Source: an uncultured Lachnospiraceae bacterium (GTDB lineage Bacteria > Bacillota > Clostridia > Lachnospirales > Lachnospiraceae). From it: a stretch of 7,946 bases of DNA. This document shows, piece after piece, positions 5,616 through 7,946 of the stretch; the stretch's first letter is position 1, and every line of letters starts with the position of its first letter. The notes beneath the pieces are model-generated. The model searched no databases, had not been told where the DNA came from, and was given only the letters and a program-made list of their open reading frames with translations. The stretch is taken from contig CAKRNI010000112.1 of NCBI GenBank assembly GCA_934370915.1, positions 1-7,946 on the forward strand, given 5' to 3'. The position numbers and the translations under genes were made by a program.

Positions 5616-6824
5616 CGTTATCCGTTTTCCTCCTCCCATTCTCCACCACCCCATCATCCATTTCACATAATCCGTAAATTCCGCAGCGTCCACATCCTGT
5701 GCCGCAACGACCGGAATGTTTCCGATCTCTTCCCCGTTGAACCGGTAACGCAGCGTTCCAAACCGGTCACCTGCCTTTATCGGGGCTTTTGCGCTTTCTT
5801 CCAGTGTCAGTTCCCGCTCCACGCCGGAAAAATCCTCCCCGTGGAGCCCCAGACAGGTAAAGATGTCTCCGTAGGAAAGCTCTGTTTCCGCCACTTTTCC
5901 GCCTGTCACCGGAAGCATCGGAAGCTTTGGAGGTGTCTCATCTTTATAGAGCCTGCAGTTTCCAAACCCATAATTTAAAAGCGTCACAGCATCCTTAAAC
6001 CTTGCCTTATAGTCCGGTGCCGCCATGATCGCGGCGATGAGTTCCACACCGTCCTTTTTCGCCGTAGCGGAAAGACAATATTTCGCGATGCTGGTAGAAC
6101 CGGTCTTTAAGCCTGTCACCTCAAAATTCGTCGCCATCTTCAAGAGCTTATTTGTGTTGGAAAGACCGAATTCTTTTGTTCCCTGCTTTGTCACATGGGT
6201 GATATTTTCCATCCAGATCGTCGTGTAGTTTGTGATCTGCGGGTACTTTGTGATGAGCTCCCTCGACATAAGTGCGATATCCCGTGCCGTGGTCACATGT
6301 TCCGGGGAATCCGTAAGTCCGCAGCAGTCAATAAATTTTGTGTGCCCCATTCCGAGTCCTTCTGCCCGCTCATTCATCATCTTCACGAATGTCCCCTCGT
6401 CCCCGCCGATAAACTCCGCCATGGCCACCGACGCGTCGTTTCCGGAGGCGATGACGATGCACTTGATCAATGTCTCCACCGTCTGAATCTCGCCCTCCTC
6501 GAGAAACACCTGGGATCCGCCCATGGATTTCGCGTGAGCACTTGTCACCACCTCGTCTGTCAGGTGGATCTTTCCCGACTGCAGGGCGTCAAAGATCAGG
6601 ATCAGTGTCATGATCTTCGTGACACTGGCCGGATTTCTCGGCTCATCTGCGTTCTTCTCACAGATCACGGTTCCCGTGGATGCTTCCATGAGGATCGCCG
6701 ACGGGGCTGTGATCTCAGGACCGTCACTGGTCCCTTCTCCTGGCATTCCATATCCGCTCACCGGTTCCATCATCATCAGGATCCCGGCCATGATTCCACA
6801 AAAGATTCTTTTCCCCGCTCTCAT
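5589..6824 (-). CDS. Secreted D-alanyl-D-alanine carboxypeptidase (PBP5/DacF type, peptidase S11)
   Basis: This is a low-molecular-weight penicillin-binding protein that trims the terminal D-alanine of peptidoglycan stem peptides outside the cytoplasmic membrane. It has 411 residues. Residues 1-24 are a signal peptide (MRAGKRIFCGIMAGILMMM). All three serine-peptidase motifs are intact: Ser67-Val-Thr-Lys70 (NPASVTK), Ser127-Gly-Asn129 (IASGNDA) and Lys240-Thr-Gly242 (TGLKTGS). A PBP5-type C-terminal beta domain follows from about residue 290. The tail FTDYVKWMMGWWRMGGGKR resembles the amphipathic membrane anchor of this family. I chose the ATG at 6824 because AGGAG lies 6 bases upstream and a signal peptide follows directly. 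An in-frame ATG at 7007 would place 61 residues before the signal peptide and has no good ribosome binding site. I see no convincing promoter for it. It has no obvious link to ethanolamine metabolism. Confidence 0.95.
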   Translation of the reverse strand: MRAGKRIFCGIMAGILMMMEPVSGYGMPGEGTSDGPEITAPSAILMEASTGTVICEKNADEPRNPASVTKIMTLILIFDALQSGKIHLTDEVVTSAHAKSMGGSQVFLEEGEIQTVETLIKCIVIASGNDASVAMAEFIGGDEGTFVKMMNERAEGLGMGHTKFIDCCGLTDSPEHVTTARDIALMSRELITKYPQITNYTTIWMENITHVTKQGTKEFGLSNTNKLLKMATNFEVTGLKTGSTSIAKYCLSATAKKDGVELIAAIMAAPDYKARFKDAVTLLNYGFGNCRLYKDETPPKLPMLPVTGGKVAETELSYGDIFTCLGLHGEDFSGVERELTLEESAKAPIKAGDRFGTLRYRFNGEEIGNIPVVAAQDVDAAEFTDYVKWMMGWWRMGGGKRITNGPEEKSD

Positions 6825-6867
6825 ATTTTGCTCCTGACCTCCACTCCGGACCACAAAAATTCTCCGC

Positions 6868-6892
6868 CCGGACGCTGTCTCACTCCGTCCGG
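6868..6892 (-). repeat. Inverted repeat in the leader of the carboxypeptidase gene
   Basis: CCGGACG (6892-6886 on the minus strand) and CGTCCGG (6874-6868) form a perfect 7-bp GC-rich stem around an 11-base loop. A run of five T begins 8 bases downstream, which is too short and too distant for a confident terminator. It lies 44-68 bases upstream of the carboxypeptidase start. A regulatory or attenuator role is possible but unproven. Confidence 0.35.
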
Positions 6893-7014
6893 CACATATT
6901 TTCATGGTTCCGGCCGATTTTTCCTTATAAAATATGGCGCGGACATCCTTCTTTATGTCACAGCTTACAAAATGCTTAATTTTTCCGTTTTTAATGGCGG
7001 TGGACATGCTGTTG

Positions 7015-7023
7015 TGTTATGAT
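7015..7023 (+). promoter_or_regulatory. Possible extended -10 promoter of the deacetylase-like gene
   Basis: TGT-TATGAT on the plus strand fits an extended -10 element (TGn followed by five of six consensus bases), 28 bases before the TTG start of the downstream gene. The hexamer 17 bases upstream (TGGCGG) is a poor -35, as is usual for extended -10 promoters. Transcription would start near 7030, leaving a short leader with GAGGTGATA. Confidence 0.35.
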
Positions 7024-7051
7024 AGAAGTAATAACAGTACGAGGTGATATT

Positions 7052-7946
7052 TTGGAATACAATGATGATTTTAAAAGACGCCGCGCATATATTTCAAGCC
7101 GTGAAAAAATGCGGAAACGGCAGCGGACCGTTCTGATCACGATCCTGCTCTTAGTCCTCGCAGTCCTGCTTCTGGGAATCGGCGCTGGATTCTTTATAAA
7201 AAAGAATGGCGGACTGCCGGGCTTCTCAAAAAAGAATTCGATTGAAACCTCCTCCGACCCATCAGGCGGAGAATCGATCAATATTTCTCTCGCGGAGAGC
7301 GGATCCGAAAAAGACGGATCTTCCGAGACTCCGGCATCCACCGAAGAGTCTTACCCTTACAATACCGGCGATACTGCCCTGAACGATATTTTAAACGGTG
7401 CCCACGCGAAGTTCATGACTTATGATTACGATGCTGCCATCGATCTCTTAAATTCCAATCCGGATTACGCGGAAAATCCTGATGTGAAGGAACTTCTCGC
7501 ATCCTGTGAGGAGACAAAAGCCACGCTTGTCCGGGCGGATGTGACGAAGATCACCCATATTTTCTTCCACTCTCTCATCATGGATAACGCAAAGGCATTT
7601 GACGGAGATGCGGATGAAAAGGGCTACAATCAGGTGATGACTACAAAGAGTGAATTTTTAAAGATTCTGGACTCCATGTATGCGAAAGGCTATGTTCTCG
7701 TAAAGCTTCACGATATTGCCCACGAAGAGACGGATGAAAATGGAAATGCAAGGATGGTTCCGGGAACGATCCTGCTGCCGCCAGGAAAGATTCCTTTCGT
7801 CATGTCACAGGATGATCTCTGCTATTATGAGTATATGACTGGTGATGGTTTCGCGAGCCGGATGATCGTCGGTGAGGATGGAAAACCTACTTGTGAGATG
7901 GTGATGGACGACGGTTCCGTGTCCGTCGGCTCCTATGATCTTGTTC
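7052..7946 (+). CDS. Membrane-anchored polysaccharide deacetylase-like protein, 3' end cut off by the window
   Basis: An open frame of 298 codons runs from a TTG at 7052 to the window edge without a stop. GAGGTGATATT places GAGG 7 bases before the TTG, and no in-frame ATG fits this site. The product has a basic cytoplasmic N-terminus (residues 1-25, including DFKRRR and REKMRKRQR), one membrane helix at about 26-49 (TVLITILLLVLAVLLLGIGA), and a Ser/Glu/Gly-rich linker to about 105. An extracellular domain follows, containing ITHIFFHSLIMDNAKAFDGD at 167-186, YVLVKLHDIA at 214-223 and IPFVMSQDDLCYYEYMTGDG at 247-266. The SQDD at 252-255 resembles the first (metal-binding) NodB motif. From memory this layout matches Lachnospiraceae proteins annotated as polysaccharide deacetylases; the metal-binding histidines would lie beyond the window. 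It diverges from the carboxypeptidase gene, so a cell-wall role is plausible. The enzyme assignment is inferred. Confidence 0.8.
   Translation, partial: MEYNDDFKRRRAYISSREKMRKRQRTVLITILLLVLAVLLLGIGAGFFIKKNGGLPGFSKKNSIETSSDPSGGESINISLAESGSEKDGSSETPASTEESYPYNTGDTALNDILNGAHAKFMTYDYDAAIDLLNSNPDYAENPDVKELLASCEETKATLVRADVTKITHIFFHSLIMDNAKAFDGDADEKGYNQVMTTKSEFLKILDSMYAKGYVLVKLHDIAHEETDENGNARMVPGTILLPPGKIPFVMSQDDLCYYEYMTGDGFASRMIVGEDGKPTCEMVMDDGSVSVGSYDLV

Noticed and set aside
6825..7007. 61-codon N-terminal extension of the carboxypeptidase
   Set aside because: It would bury the signal peptide; AGGAG 6 bases before the ATG at 6824 and the direct signal peptide favour the shorter form.
6195..7022. 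275-codon open frame on the plus strand
   Set aside because: It is antisense to the carboxypeptidase gene, which has a signal peptide and all three catalytic motifs. The plus-strand product is His/Arg-rich with no recognisable domain.
1..7946. CRISPR arrays, insertion sequences, tRNA or rRNA genes
   Set aside because: I saw no regularly spaced direct repeats, transposase-like frames, or tRNA- or rRNA-like sequences.

Overview
This window carries part of an ethanolamine-utilisation (eut) locus of a Gram-positive anaerobe, flanked by cell-envelope genes. The likely host is a Clostridia/Lachnospiraceae-type Firmicute. The grounds are a eut cluster controlled by an ANTAR two-component pair rather than EutR, strong GGAGG-type ribosome binding sites, U-tract terminators, GTG/TTG starts, and a membrane-anchored polysaccharide deacetylase of a type I recall from Lachnospiraceae. 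The species cannot be named from this sequence.

Most of the window reads on the minus strand, so transcription runs from high to low coordinates. In that order it holds: a secreted D-alanyl-D-alanine carboxypeptidase (6824 to 5589); a 180-base gap with a likely terminator, an A/T-rich promoter-like stretch, a possible 40-codon small ORF and a strong hairpin; the response regulator eutV (5408 to 4665); the sensor kinase eutW (4663 to 3572); a leader of about 150 bases with a near-consensus promoter, candidate ANTAR-target hairpins and an intrinsic terminator; then eutA (3421 to 1997), eutB (1974 to 601) and eutC (595 to beyond base 1, so its 3' end is missing). On the plus strand, diverging from the carboxypeptidase gene, a polysaccharide deacetylase-like gene starts at 7052 and runs off the right edge.

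How the genes work together: EutW is a soluble, PdtaS-like histidine kinase that should phosphorylate EutV. EutV is an RNA-binding antiterminator that would let transcription pass the terminator just upstream of eutA. EutB and EutC are the two subunits of adenosylcobalamin-dependent ethanolamine ammonia-lyase (ethanolamine to acetaldehyde and ammonia), and EutA is the ATP-dependent factor that reactivates this enzyme by cofactor exchange. No microcompartment shell genes, aldehyde dehydrogenase or transporter lie in the window; they may be downstream of eutC.

The most unusual feature is EutV. After its receiver domain and coiled coil it carries two ANTAR repeats in tandem, which align without gaps over 41 residues. 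A family member normally has one and must dimerise to grip a two-hairpin RNA. Other points worth checking are the eutA promoter whose -10 element overlaps the eutW stop codon, the mismatch between the eutA ribosome binding site and its first ATG, an EutC amino-terminal linker about 35-40 residues longer than in enterobacteria, and the possible small ORF before eutV.
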